This document shows, piece by piece, positions 26,063-35,260 of a stretch of DNA of 64,000 nt (position 1 is the first letter of the stretch; every line of letters begins with the position of its first letter). The notes under the pieces were generated by a model. That model had not been told where the DNA came from and did no database searches. It was given only the letters and a program-made list of their open reading frames with translations. The position numbers and the translations under genes were made by a program. Origin of the DNA: Bradyrhizobium sp. NAS96.2 (GTDB taxonomy: Bacteria; Pseudomonadota; Alphaproteobacteria; Rhizobiales; Xanthobacteraceae); assembly GCF_001908235.1 (NCBI RefSeq), contig NZ_LGHK01000025.1, forward strand, positions 1 through 64,000, in the 5' to 3' direction.

Positions 26063-26935
26063 ATGATTTCGGACGAGCAGGCCCAGGCTTACAAGCGCGA
26101 CGGGGTGATCGTGGTCCCCGAGGTGCTCAACCAGGAGACGCTGGGGAAGGTGCGCACGGTGCTCGCAGAGCTGGTGGCTGGCGCCGCCAGTGTGAGCGAG
26201 CACACCGATGTCTACGACCTCGAACCGGGCCATACGCCGGAGACCCCGCGCGTCCGCCGCATCAAGGCGCCGCACAAGGTGCACCCGATCTTCGACGAGA
26301 TCGTCCGCAGCCCCGCCGTGATCTCGATCCTGACCAAGCTGATCGGCCCCGGCCTCCGCCTGCACGGCTCCAAGCTGAACATGAAGTCGGCGCAATACGG
26401 CTCGCCCGTCGAGTGGCATCAGGACTGGGCGTTCTATCCGCACACCAATGACGACATTCTCGCGATCGGCGTGCTGCTCGACGATTGCGATATCGAGAAC
26501 GGACCGATGCTGGTGACGCCGGGTACGCACACCGGCGCCACGATGTGGGATCATCACGGCGAGGACGGCCACTTCGCCGGCTTGATCGATCCGGACCAGA
26601 TCCAGGACGACATCAAGCGCGCGGTGCCCTGCATGGGCAAGGCCGGCAGCATGTCATTCCACCATGTCCGCGCGCTGCACGGCTCGGCGACCAATACATC
26701 GAACCGGCCGCGCAACCTGCTGCTCTATGAAGTCGCTGCCAGCGACGCCTGGCCGCTGATGGGTGTGAAGGACTTTGACGAGTTCAACAGCCGCCTGCTG
26801 GCGGGTCCGCCGGTGGTCGCACCGCGGCTCACCGACGTGCCGGTGCGGATGCCGCTGCCGCCGGCCAAACGGCAGGGATCGATCTACGAGACCCAGTCGG
26901 CGTCGAAGAAATCCTACTTCACGCGCGCTGCCTGA
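26063..26935 (+). CDS. Phytanoyl-CoA dioxygenase (PhyH) family protein
   Basis: A 290-residue Fe(II)/2-oxoglutarate-dependent oxygenase. The start at ATG 26063 follows GGGAGAAA. The iron-binding H-x-D is in VEWHQDWAFYPHT (about residues 117-130) and the distal His and 2-oxoglutarate Arg are in MSFHHVRALHGSATNTSNRPR. Bacterial members hydroxylate diverse small molecules; the substrate is unknown. It is the first gene of a LacI-controlled unit whose next two genes are broken, and it alone looks intact. Confidence 0.88.
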   Translation: MISDEQAQAYKRDGVIVVPEVLNQETLGKVRTVLAELVAGAASVSEHTDVYDLEPGHTPETPRVRRIKAPHKVHPIFDEIVRSPAVISILTKLIGPGLRLHGSKLNMKSAQYGSPVEWHQDWAFYPHTNDDILAIGVLLDDCDIENGPMLVTPGTHTGATMWDHHGEDGHFAGLIDPDQIQDDIKRAVPCMGKAGSMSFHHVRALHGSATNTSNRPRNLLLYEVAASDAWPLMGVKDFDEFNSRLLAGPPVVAPRLTDVPVRMPLPPAKRQGSIYETQSASKKSYFTRAA

Positions 26936-26945
26936 GGACGACGAC

Positions 26946-26972
26946 AATGCCCGCGGCCACGCCGCGGGCATT
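26946..26972 (+). terminator. Strong intercistronic hairpin
   Basis: A perfect 12-bp stem AATGCCCGCGGC / GCCGCGGGCATT with a 3-nt loop, 10 nt after the dioxygenase stop. The following sequence (GCTGCTTTCAAACC) has only a short T run, so it may be a weak terminator or an mRNA-stabilising stem before the transporter remnant. Confidence 0.5.
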
Positions 26973-27013
26973 GCTGCTTTCAAACCATAAAAATCAAAAC
27001 TACGGGGAAACGA

Positions 27014-28356
27014 ATGACCAAGATGGCAGATGGCGCCAGCAAATCGCGCCTGCGTGTGATTCTTGCAGCCAGCATCGGCTCCGCGCTCGAATGGTACGAC
27101 TTCTTCCTCTATGGCACCGCAGCCGCGCTGGTGTTCGGCGAGCTGTTCTTTCCGAAGAGCGATCCTGTTGTCGGCACGCTGCTGTCGTTCCTGACTTTCG
27201 GCGTCGGCTTCGTGGTGCGGCCGTTCGGCGGCCTGTTGTTCGGCATCCTCGGCGACCGCTATGGCCGCAAGCCGGTGCTGGTCGCAACGCTGCTGATGAT
27301 CGGCATCGGCACCACCGCGATCGGCGTGCTGCCGACCTACTCGCAGATCGGCATCTGGGCGCCGGTGCTGCTGGTCGCAATGCGCGTGATCCAGGGCCTC
27401 GGCGCCGGCGCCGAATATGGCGGCGCGGTGATCTATCTGGTTGAAAATGCGCCGCCGAAGCATCGCGGCTTCTGGGGCGGCTTCGCGCCGCTCGGTGTCT
27501 CGGTCGGCAACCTGCTCGCCGCCGGCGCCTTCGCGCTGGTGACGACGCTGCCGCGTGAGGCGCTGATGAGCTGGGGCTGGCGCCTGCCCTTCCTGGCCAG
27601 CTTCCTGCTGATCGTCGTCGGCATCTTCGTCCGCATGCGCATCACCGAGACGCCTGTCTATACCGAGGCGGTGGTGGCGCGTGGCAAGGTCGAGAGCAAT
27701 CCGGCGATGGAGGCGTTGCGCCAGCACCCGCGCAACTTCTTCGTCGTGCTCGGCGCGCGGATGGCCGAAAACGGGCTCGGCTACTTCTTCCCGGTGTTTG
27801 GCCTGAGCTACGTCATCACGACGCTCGGCGTGCCGAAAGCGGAGGCGCTCAGCGCGCTGATGCTGGCATTCACGGTCGAGTTGTTTGCGATCCTCGGCTT
27901 TGCCGCCCTGTCGGACCGGATCGGACGGCGGCCGGTCTACATGTTCGGCGCGCTGGCTGGCGTCGCGCTCGCCTTCCCGTTCTTCTGGATGGTCGGCACC
28001 AAGGAGTGGGTCATGATCGCACTCGCCTTCATCCTGGCGCGCGCGTGGTGACCGCGGCGATGTTCGGGCCGCAGGCGGCGTATTTCGCCGAGCTGTTCCC
28101 GCCGCAGCGCCGCTTCGCCGGCTTTGCCTTCGCCCGGGAGCTCGGCTCGCTGCTGTCGGGCGGCCCGGCGCCGTTCGTTGCCACCGCACTGGTGGCGGCA
28201 TACGGGACCTGGTGGCCGGTCGCCTGCTACGCGATGTTCCTGTCGGCCTGCACGGTGGTTGCGATCTGGATCGGGCCCGAGACGTATCAGGAGAACATCG
28301 CCGCCGACGCGAGCGAACAGGCCGAGCTGCCCACCGCGATCCCGGCGCGGGCCTGA
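27014..28356 (+). pseudogene. MFS transporter (metabolite:H+ symporter type), frameshifted
   Basis: Residues 1-345 read as an MHS-type major facilitator: SIGSALEWYDFFLYGTAAAL at the start, the DRYGRKPVL loop, then about nine helices. The frame then stops at 28049-28051 (ILARAW-stop). The missing C-terminal part continues in another frame from about 28040: TAAMFGPQAAYFAELFPPQRR through the last three helices to the stop at 28356. The total of 1343 nt fits a gene of about 447 codons with one base gained or lost. The break coincides with a GC dinucleotide run (GCGCGCGCG, about 28037-28045), a common place for both slippage and base-calling errors. If real, the protein lacks its last helices. Confidence 0.85.
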
Positions 28357-28359
28357 ACG

Positions 28360-29167
28360 GTGGCGCAGCAACTGCGCGTCCTGCAGTCGCTCTGGGCGAT
28401 GGAGCGGCGGCTGGCCGACGAGGCCGAATGGCCGCTGCAAACCCAGCTCGCGATGATCCGCGACGCCGGGTTTGACGGCGCCGGCGTCCGCTTCATCGAT
28501 CCTGCCTTCGCGCGCGAAGTGACGGACTTCCTTCGCGCGCACGGCATGATCTGGCAGGCGCAATGCTATCCGAAGAGCGTCGACGATCTGAAGCCGGTGC
28601 TCGCGCTGGTTGCCCGGCTCGGCGCCGATCATGTCAATCTGCAGCCGGACGTCTGCGGCCGAGGCCGGCGTCGCCGTGCATGTCGAGACCCATCGCGACC
28701 GCATGACGACTGACCTGTTCTTCATGCTCGATTTGCTCGACTGCTTTCCGGATCTGCGGCTGACCGCCGACCTCTCGCATTATCTGGTCGGCCGCGAATT
28801 CGCCTGGCCGGTCGACGACGTCAACCATGCGATGATGCATCGCATCCTCGACCATGCGTGGGGCATCCACGGCCGCATCGCGAGCCGCGAGCAGGTGCAG
28901 ATCTCGCTGGGCTTTCCACAGCACCAGGGCTGGGTGTCGCTATTCATGGACTGGTGGGAATACGGCATCCGCTCCTGGCGCAAGCGCGCGGGGCCCGATG
29001 CGACCTTGACCTTTCTGTGCGAGCTTGGTCCGCCGCCCTATGCCATCACCGGTCCAGATGGCCGGGAATTGTCCGACCGCTGGCAGGACGCGCTGGTCAT
29101 GAAGGACATCATCCGCGCGCTGTGGGATCGCATCGCAAGCGAGCCGCAAGGCGCCCTCGTGCGTTGA
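28360..29167 (+). pseudogene. Sugar phosphate isomerase/epimerase-like protein, frameshifted with internal deletion
   Basis: A TIM-barrel (xylose isomerase-like) protein in two frames. The first part (28360 to about 28655) runs to LGADHVNLQPDV. The second, from about 28656 to the stop at 29167, resumes with AAEAGVAVHVETHRDRMTTD, where the metal-binding Glu is kept, and continues through LTADLSHYLVGREFAWPVDD. Relative to what I know of this family, roughly 20 codons are absent at the joint, so this is a deletion rather than a one-base error. It starts 3 nt after the transporter remnant with a GTG-like start, as in an intact operon. Confidence 0.8.
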
Positions 29168-29227
29168 TTCAAGCAGGCGGCAGCGGCATTCTGAATTGAC
29201 AAGCAGTTCAGATCGACGCGAGCACCC

Positions 29228-30736
29228 GTGCGCAACCACCAACGAGCCGGCTCACTTCAACGCCTCACACGCATCGTCATCCCGGCTATTGCCGCCTTGG
29301 TCTGCACGAAGGCGGTCGCGGCGGAACTGACGCTTGATGTCGCGAGCATGCCGCGCGTTGCGACGATCGATCCGCGTTTCCAGTCCTACAACATCGAGAT
29401 GGTCGAGGTGACCGGCGGACGATTCTGGAAGCCCTATGCGGCCGCCGCCGCGGATGCAAAGACGGAACGGTTCGCACCGCGCCCACCGATCGATCTGCGC
29501 GATGGCCGGCTACGAAAACTCGCCGCAGCACTCGCTCCGGCCCTCCTTCGCGTCAGCGGAACCTGGGCCAACAGCACATTCTTTGCAGATTCCGACGTGC
29601 CGCCAAGCGCACCGCCGGCCGGCTTCAACGGCGTGCTGACACGGCAACGATGGCTAGATGTGATCGACTTCTCGCACGCCGTCGATGCCCTCATCGTCAC
29701 GTCTTTTGCGATCAGCGCCGGCACGCGCGATGCTGCGGGACGATGGACCTCCGAACAGGCCCGGCAGCTTCTTTCCTTCACGCGATCGGCCGGCGGCGGG
29801 ATCGCGGCAGCCGAGTTCATGAACGAGCCCGATCTGCCCGCGATCGGCGGCGCGCCCGACCACTACGATGCCGCGGCCTACGGCCGGGACTTTGCCACCT
29901 TCCGCACATTCATGAAGACTGCGGCGCCTGACGTGACGATCCTCGGCCCAGGCACGATCGGCACCGGCGCCGATGCAAGAGCGCGGTTCACGGTATCGGC
30001 AGCAGGCATCGACGCGGTCTCCTACCATCACTACGGCGCGCTCTCGGCGCGATGCTCCGGCAATCGCACAGCCAAGCAGGCGTTGTCGGACGAATGGCTG
30101 GCGCGAACCGGCAGGACATTCGCCTTCTACAAGACGCTGCGCGACCGGCTTGCACCGGGCAAGCCGATCTGGCTGACCGAGACCGCGGAGACTGCGTGCG
30201 GCGGCAACCGCTGGGCCGCAACCTTCGCCGATACGTTCCGCTACCTCGATCAGCTGGGGCGACTGGCCAAGGCCGGCGTCCGGGTTGTCATGCACAACAC
30301 GCTTGCCGCCAGCGACTACGGGCTACTCGACGAGCGAACCCATCTGCCGCGGCCGAACTATTGGGCCGCGCTGCTATGGCGACGGTTGATGGGAACCACC
30401 GTGCTCGATGTCGGCATCTCGGGGCAACCCGGTTTCCATGTCTATGCGCATTGCGCGCGCGACATGTCCGATGCAATCACCCTGCTCGTCATCAACAATG
30501 ATCGGCGGACGCAACGCAAGTTGACGCTCGCAGCCGCCGCGCAACGCTACACATTGGCGAGCGCCAAGCCCACCGACGGCACCGTTCAGCTCAATGGCAG
30601 CACGCTCGCGCTCGGGGCTTCCGATCAGGTCCCGGCCCTAACGGGTGATGCAGCTGCGGCAGGAGCGATCGTCTTTGCTCCCGCAACGATCACGTTCCTG
30701 ACCATTGCCAACGCCGGCAACGCCAATTGCCGGTAG
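29228..30736 (+). CDS. Secreted glycoside hydrolase, family 79-like (heparanase/glucuronidase type)
   Basis: A 502-residue protein with an N-terminal signal (basic start, hydrophobic IVIPAIAALVCTKAVAAE, cleavage near 32). It has a TIM-barrel with the proton donor in AEFMNEPDL (E200) and the nucleophile in WLTETAETACGG (E318). Their separation, 118 residues, equals that of human heparanase (E225/E343) and fits clan GH-A family 79. A C-terminal beta-sandwich follows (ITLLVINNDRRTQRKLTLAA). Likely targets are uronic-acid-containing polysaccharides outside the cell or in the periplasm. GTG start; independent of its neighbours. Confidence 0.8.
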   Translation: MRNHQRAGSLQRLTRIVIPAIAALVCTKAVAAELTLDVASMPRVATIDPRFQSYNIEMVEVTGGRFWKPYAAAAADAKTERFAPRPPIDLRDGRLRKLAAALAPALLRVSGTWANSTFFADSDVPPSAPPAGFNGVLTRQRWLDVIDFSHAVDALIVTSFAISAGTRDAAGRWTSEQARQLLSFTRSAGGGIAAAEFMNEPDLPAIGGAPDHYDAAAYGRDFATFRTFMKTAAPDVTILGPGTIGTGADARARFTVSAAGIDAVSYHHYGALSARCSGNRTAKQALSDEWLARTGRTFAFYKTLRDRLAPGKPIWLTETAETACGGNRWAATFADTFRYLDQLGRLAKAGVRVVMHNTLAASDYGLLDERTHLPRPNYWAALLWRRLMGTTVLDVGISGQPGFHVYAHCARDMSDAITLLVINNDRRTQRKLTLAAAAQRYTLASAKPTDGTVQLNGSTLALGASDQVPALTGDAAAAGAIVFAPATITFLTIANAGNANCR

Positions 30737-30751
30737 CGAAGCGACGTCGCC

Positions 30752-31600
30752 TTACGCCGCGTCGCGGCTGGCGTCGGAGGATTCCGGCGGGCGCACCAGA
30801 TGGCCAAGCATGATCGCGGTCATCAACCGCTCCATCTCGAGCCATGCGGTGACATGCGACATTGTCGGCCGGCCGCCGAGCGCGAGCTGGTTGACATCGT
30901 CGACCGCGGTCAATCCGCGCGGATAGAATTCGCGGAAGATCACGCGTTCGGCCAGGCCGTCGACCAGACGGAAATTCAGCGTCTTCGACAGCTCGCCGAG
31001 AGCCTCGCCGACCAGGCGCTTGTTGCGCGAACCGAGCGTGGAGAGACGGTTGCGCAGCACCACCCACTCGAACGCCGGCTGATCATTTGCGCTGCGCTGG
31101 TGCCGCGCCTCCTCCACCATCTTGGAATAGTGGCTGATGCCGGTCACCTTGAAATCGTTCGGATCGACGGTGCCGAGCACGTCGAAATCGAGGAAACTGT
31201 CGTTCAGCGGCGTGATCAGCGTGTTCGCCAGCGAATGCGTGAACGTCGTCAGATAGGTATCGTGACCGGGGCAGTCGATGACGACGAAATCATGCGACCG
31301 GCTGAGCCGTTCGACGATCTCGGCGAGCGCGCTGCGCCCGAGCGTCTCGACCTCGCTGCTCCTGCCGCTCACCGTCTCGAAGCACATATGCGCCGGGACG
31401 CCGAGCTCGAGCGCGGTTTCCCGCGCCCAGTCACGCCGGTTCTCGACGTAATGCGTCAGCGACTTCTGCTTATTGTCGAGATCGATGGTGGCGACACGCT
31501 GACCCGCCTTGATCAGCGCGATGGCGACGTGCATGGCAATCGTCGACTTGCCAGAGCCGCCCTTGTTGTTTCCGACAACAATTACTCGTGCGTTTGTCAT
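30752..31600 (-). CDS. mipZ: Division-plane positioning ATPase MipZ
   Basis: A 282-residue ParA/MinD-superfamily ATPase. The deviant Walker A is NNKGGSGKST (residues 10-19); A' motif and Walker B are seen in ATIDLDNKQKSLTHYVENR and FVVIDCPGHDTYL. The MipZ-specific sections FLDFDVLGTVDPNDFKVTG and LRNRLSTLGSRNK are present. In alphaproteobacteria MipZ forms gradients from ParB-bound poles and inhibits FtsZ, placing the septum at midcell. It is a core gene, convergent with the GH79 gene. The 205-bp gap upstream (31601-31805) shows no clear gene. Confidence 0.95.
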   Translation of the reverse strand: MTNARVIVVGNNKGGSGKSTIAMHVAIALIKAGQRVATIDLDNKQKSLTHYVENRRDWARETALELGVPAHMCFETVSGRSSEVETLGRSALAEIVERLSRSHDFVVIDCPGHDTYLTTFTHSLANTLITPLNDSFLDFDVLGTVDPNDFKVTGISHYSKMVEEARHQRSANDQPAFEWVVLRNRLSTLGSRNKRLVGEALGELSKTLNFRLVDGLAERVIFREFYPRGLTAVDDVNQLALGGRPTMSHVTAWLEMERLMTAIMLGHLVRPPESSDASRDAA

Positions 31601-31805
31601 GGGATGCCAAACCGGACGCTTGAGTGAGAGCCAGGACGAAACGAAATTTAATGAATGATTGAAGTCTCCCTGATTCGACGAATCTCGACAAGAGTCGCTG
31701 CAACATCGTCGTGATCAAAATCAAGAAGCTGCGACATCATTGTCACAGCTTCCTGCAGCACGTATCACGAACGCAACTCGCGCTTTGGGACTCGCGTCCC
31801 GGGCA

Positions 31806-32594
31806 CTAGCGCCCCTGGAACACCGCTGCGCGACGCTCCACGAACGATTTGATGCCCTCGGCCGCGTCTGATGTGTTGAGCACGCGTTCGCGGATCTCTG
31901 GGATGATCGCGATTGCCGCCTGCTCGCCGGCTTCGATGAACTTGCGGCCCGCTTCCTTCGTCACCTGGATTCCGAGCGGCGCGTTGCGCGCGATGATCTC
32001 CGCGAGCGCCATCGCCCGCTCGATCTGCTGACCGGCCGGCACGACCTCCTGCACGAGACCGATCCGATGCGCTTCGGCCGCGGAGAACTCGTCGCACAGC
32101 AATAGGTGATACATCGCATCGCCCCACCCGGCACGGCCGATGTAGCGGAAATGCGCGCCGGCGAGCGGCGCGATGCCGCGCCTGGCTTCCATCTGGCAGA
32201 AGCGGCTGTCGTCCGCGGCGACGACGATATCGCCGGCCAGCATCATCTCGATACCGACCGTGAACACGATGCCCTGCACCGCCGTGACGATCGGCTTCCG
32301 ACACCGCTTCGACAATCCAAAGGGATCGACGTTACCTTCCGGCAACGGCTTACGGCTCGCCGTCGGGCCGAAGAATTTCGGCATGTCGAGACCCGCGGTG
32401 AAGCTGCCGCCGGCGGCACAGAGCACGCCGACCCAGAGACCGTCGTCATTGTCGAGCAGCGTCAGCGCGTCGGACAGCTCGGCCATCATCTCCGGGCTGA
32501 AGGCGTTCTTCTTCGCGGGATTGTCGATGATGATCTTCAGGATGCGGCCATGCCGCTCGTGGCGGACCCGCCCTTCGCTCGCGCTGCCGGACAT
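31806..32594 (-). CDS. Enoyl-CoA hydratase/isomerase family protein
   Basis: A 262-residue crotonase from ATG 32594 (MSGSASEG), preceded by GGGAGGAA; a longer frame to 32663 runs through the operator and was rejected. Family segments are NPAKKNAFSPEMM, SFTAGLDMPKF (oxyanion hole), AVQGIVFTVGIEMMLAGDIVVAA and RRGIAPLAGAHFRYI. Neither canonical catalytic Glu is clearly at its usual place in the last two, so the reaction may be isomerisation or other crotonase chemistry. It is divergent from a tetR gene with a palindrome between them, so it is probably the main target of that regulator. Confidence 0.87.
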   Translation of the reverse strand: MSGSASEGRVRHERHGRILKIIIDNPAKKNAFSPEMMAELSDALTLLDNDDGLWVGVLCAAGGSFTAGLDMPKFFGPTASRKPLPEGNVDPFGLSKRCRKPIVTAVQGIVFTVGIEMMLAGDIVVAADDSRFCQMEARRGIAPLAGAHFRYIGRAGWGDAMYHLLLCDEFSAAEAHRIGLVQEVVPAGQQIERAMALAEIIARNAPLGIQVTKEAGRKFIEAGEQAAIAIIPEIRERVLNTSDAAEGIKSFVERRAAVFQGR

Positions 32595-32625
32595 CTGTTC
32601 CTCCCTGCTTTGTGACTGAATATTT

Positions 32626-32649
32626 TCTGGATGATGGTTGTCATCCAGA
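32626..32649. promoter_or_regulatory. Palindromic operator between tetR and the enoyl-CoA hydratase gene
   Basis: TCTGGATGA, six bases, TCATCCAGA: a 24-bp inverted repeat with perfect 9-bp arms, near the centre of the 104-bp divergent intergenic region. A related half-site-like string (TGATGGTCATAATCCAG) follows. This is the placing expected for TetR-type autoregulation and control of the neighbour. Confidence 0.75.
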
Positions 32650-32698
32650 TGCATGATGGTCATAATCCAGAACGAGAGTCAAACAGAGGCACTGTGAG

Positions 32699-33268
32699 AT
32701 GGGCCATTCCCAGGCCGACAAGGCCAGGAGCCGGGAGCGTATTCTGAACGAGGCTGCGACGCAGATCCGCGACAAGGGGCTGGATGCGCTCAGCATCGGC
32801 GGCCTGATGCAGCAGGTGAAGCTGACCCATGGCGGCTTCTACGGGCACTTCGCCTCGCGTTCCGACCTGATCGCCGCGGCGCTGGAACAAGCGCTGACCG
32901 CGGGCGAAGCTTCGGCGCACGCAGCGCGCGATCCCGACAAACCGGTCAGCATCAACGCGCTGGTGCGAAGCTATCTCAGCCGCACCCATCGCGACACGCC
33001 CAAGTCGGGCTGCGCGATCGGCGCGCTGATCTCCGATGTCGGCCGCGCCGACGCACAATGCCGCGCGGTGATGGAGCCGCACATCGAATCCTTCATCGCC
33101 AAGGTCGCCGAGACGCTCGGTGACGATGACGATCACAGCGCGATCGTCGCTGTCAGCGCGATGGTCGGTGCACTCGCGATCTCGCGCGTCATCACCGATC
33201 CGAAGCGGTCCGATGCCATTCTGCGCACGGTGCGCGAGCGCATCGTCGCGATGGCCTCAGACGAATGA
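32699..33268 (+). CDS. TetR/AcrR-family transcriptional regulator
   Basis: A 189-residue regulator with the TetR_N HTH at residues 8-55 (ARSRERILNEAATQIRDKGL, then the recognition helix LTHGGFYGHFASRSDLIAAA). The C-terminal domain (SYLSRTHRDTPKSGCAIGAL) resembles the C-terminal part of LfrR/YxaF-like regulators. It is divergent from the crotonase gene with a palindrome between. Downstream lie a palindromic repeat and an SDR gene that may or may not be co-transcribed. Confidence 0.9.
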   Translation: MGHSQADKARSRERILNEAATQIRDKGLDALSIGGLMQQVKLTHGGFYGHFASRSDLIAAALEQALTAGEASAHAARDPDKPVSINALVRSYLSRTHRDTPKSGCAIGALISDVGRADAQCRAVMEPHIESFIAKVAETLGDDDDHSAIVAVSAMVGALAISRVITDPKRSDAILRTVRERIVAMASDE

Positions 33269-33300
33269 TAGCGCCCGCACCGCGGGCACCTTGTTTGTTT

Positions 33301-33348
33301 GAGCATGATCTTTTCGGAAAACCGGTTTCCACTTTTCCGGATCATGCT
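33301..33348. repeat. 48-bp palindromic repeat (GAGCATGATC family)
   Basis: Begins GAGCATGATCTTTTCGGAAA and ends CTTTTCCGGATCATGCT. It lies 16 bp upstream of the SDR start codon and would form a large stem in any read-through mRNA. Confidence 0.88.
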
Positions 33349-33364
33349 CTTGATGGAGCAAGCC

Positions 33365-34123
33365 ATGAACGACCGATCTACCCTCGAGCCGACGGCTGTG
33401 CAGGGCAGCGTGCTGATATCAGGCGTCGGCGCATCCAACGGCCTCGGCGCCGCGATCGCGCGACGCTTTGCGGCCGGCGGCTATCCGGTCGCGATCGCCG
33501 GGCGCAACGCCGAGAAGCTCGCAGCAACCGCTGCCGAACTCGCCGCCGATGGCGCCAGGGTCACCCATGTCGTCGGCGATGCCTCGATCGCAGCCGACGT
33601 GGCGCGCTTCGTCGAGGCCGCCGAGAGGCTGGCCCCGCTGGCGATGGCCGTGCACAATGCCGGCTCCAACCGGCCCGCGCCGTTCCTGAAAGTGAGCGAG
33701 CAGCGTTTCGAGGAGCATTGGCGCGAGCACGCGCTCGGCGGCTTCCAGCTGGCGCAGGCCGCGATCCCCGCCTTGCTTGGACGCGGCGGCGGCACGCTGG
33801 TGTTCACCGGCGCCAGCGGCTCGCTGCGCGGCAAGGCCAACTATTCGCCCTTCGCCGCCGCCAAGGCGGCGCTGCGCGCGCTGGCGCAGAGCGTGGCGCG
33901 GGAATTCGGGCCGCAGGGCATCCATGTCGGTCATGTCGTGGTCGACGGCGGCATCGGCGGCGATCGCCTGCTGAGCATGCGCCCACAGTTGAAGGATGAG
34001 CGCGGGCCGGACGGCCTGCTCAACATCGCGGCCATCGCCGAGGCCTATTGGGTGTTGCACCACCAGCATCGCAGCGCCTGGACGCTGGAGCTCGACCTGC
34101 GGCCATGGGCGGAGCAGTTCTGA
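33365..34123 (+). CDS. SDR-family protein with a substituted catalytic tyrosine
   Basis: A 252-residue Rossmann-fold protein from ATG 33365 (GGAG 6 nt upstream). The cofactor loop is SGVGASNGLGAAIARRF and HNAGSN replaces the usual NNAG. At the active site the Ser is kept (TGASGS), but the motif before the Lys reads FAAAK, so Phe stands where the catalytic Tyr of YxxxK is normally found; a Tyr occurs three residues earlier (NYSPFAAAK). The protein may use an atypical mechanism or have lost oxidoreductase activity. The neighbours are a TetR gene and a GST gene. Confidence 0.82.
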   Translation: MNDRSTLEPTAVQGSVLISGVGASNGLGAAIARRFAAGGYPVAIAGRNAEKLAATAAELAADGARVTHVVGDASIAADVARFVEAAERLAPLAMAVHNAGSNRPAPFLKVSEQRFEEHWREHALGGFQLAQAAIPALLGRGGGTLVFTGASGSLRGKANYSPFAAAKAALRALAQSVAREFGPQGIHVGHVVVDGGIGGDRLLSMRPQLKDERGPDGLLNIAAIAEAYWVLHHQHRSAWTLELDLRPWAEQF

Positions 34124-34235
34124 GCGCCCAGGGCGGCACGCCTTCACCGGGGAAAATCGATTGCGATCCGCGCAAATCTTGTCAGGCTAAGCGACAAGAT
34201 CCGAGACGATCGCCCCCTATCCCCGGGAGAAGGCC

Positions 34236-35159
34236 ATGTCGCAGCCCACGCCGATCCTGCATCATTTCGATCAGTCGCCGTTCTCCGAGAAGATCCGCAT
34301 CATCTTCGGATTCAAGAAGCTTGCCTGGAACTCGGTGCGGATTTCCCGGATCATGCCGCGGCCGGACCTGATGCCGATGACCGGCGGCTATCGCCGGACG
34401 CCAACGATGCAGATCGGCGCGGACATCTATTGTGACACCCAGATCATCATCCGCGAGCTGGAACGGCGCTATCCGGCGCCGACGCTGTTTCCCGGAGGAA
34501 ATGCCGGGATGCCCTGGGCGCTCGGCATGTGGACCGACCGGCCGTTCTTTCAGAGCACGGTCAACCTCGTGTTCGGCTTCATCGGCGACAAGGTCCCACA
34601 GGATTTCATTGCGGATCGCGAGAAGCTGCGCGGCGGCAAGTTCGACATCGCCGCCATGACCGCGGCGCTCCCGCAGATGCGCGACCAGTTCCGCACCAAT
34701 GTCGACTGGATCGAGGCGCAACTCGGTGATGGTCGGCCGTGGCTGTTCGGCGAGTTCAGCCTCGCCGATGTCAGCGCTTACATGAACGTGTGGTACGCGC
34801 GGCAGAGCCTCGCCACGATCGACGAAATGATGAAGCCTTTTCCACGCACCGCGGCGTGGGAGGAGCGCATCCGCGCCATCGGCCACGGCACGCGAAGCGA
34901 GATGTCGTCGGCCGACGCGCTCGAGGTCGCAGCGAAGGCGCAGCCGGAGTCGCCGGTGTTCGGCGACCCCACGGATCCGAACGGTCGCAAGCCCGGCGAC
35001 GTCGTCGCTGTGATGCCGGATGACTACGGCAAGGTCCCGGTCCGCGGCGAGATCGTCTCGCTGTCGGCACAGCACATCGCGATCCGCCGGTCCGACGAGC
35101 GCGTCGGCGAGGTCGTGGTGCATTTCCCGCGCGCCGGCTTCCTGGTCGTCCCGGGCTGA
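34236..35159 (+). CDS. Glutathione S-transferase family protein
   Basis: A 307-residue protein. The thioredoxin-like N-terminal domain (ILHHFDQSPFSEKIRIIFGF) has Ser in the SPFSEK region and the cis-Pro strand (RRTPTMQIGADIYCDTQIII). The helical C-terminal domain contains LFGEFSLADVSAYM, the usual N-capping box. A C-terminal extension (about residues 225-307, ending VVVHFPRAGFLVVPG) is longer than a plain GST. It probably acts in conjugation or ring-opening chemistry; the substrate is unknown. Confidence 0.85.
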   Translation: MSQPTPILHHFDQSPFSEKIRIIFGFKKLAWNSVRISRIMPRPDLMPMTGGYRRTPTMQIGADIYCDTQIIIRELERRYPAPTLFPGGNAGMPWALGMWTDRPFFQSTVNLVFGFIGDKVPQDFIADREKLRGGKFDIAAMTAALPQMRDQFRTNVDWIEAQLGDGRPWLFGEFSLADVSAYMNVWYARQSLATIDEMMKPFPRTAAWEERIRAIGHGTRSEMSSADALEVAAKAQPESPVFGDPTDPNGRKPGDVVAVMPDDYGKVPVRGEIVSLSAQHIAIRRSDERVGEVVVHFPRAGFLVVPG

Positions 35160-35260
35160 TCGCGGCCGGCTCGCGGGGGTGGAAACGCTGCGTTTCGCGG
35201 CCTGATACGTTCGGCGACGTCACCAAGGACGCCGCCGGCGCGCCGCTGTCCCACGCCCAG

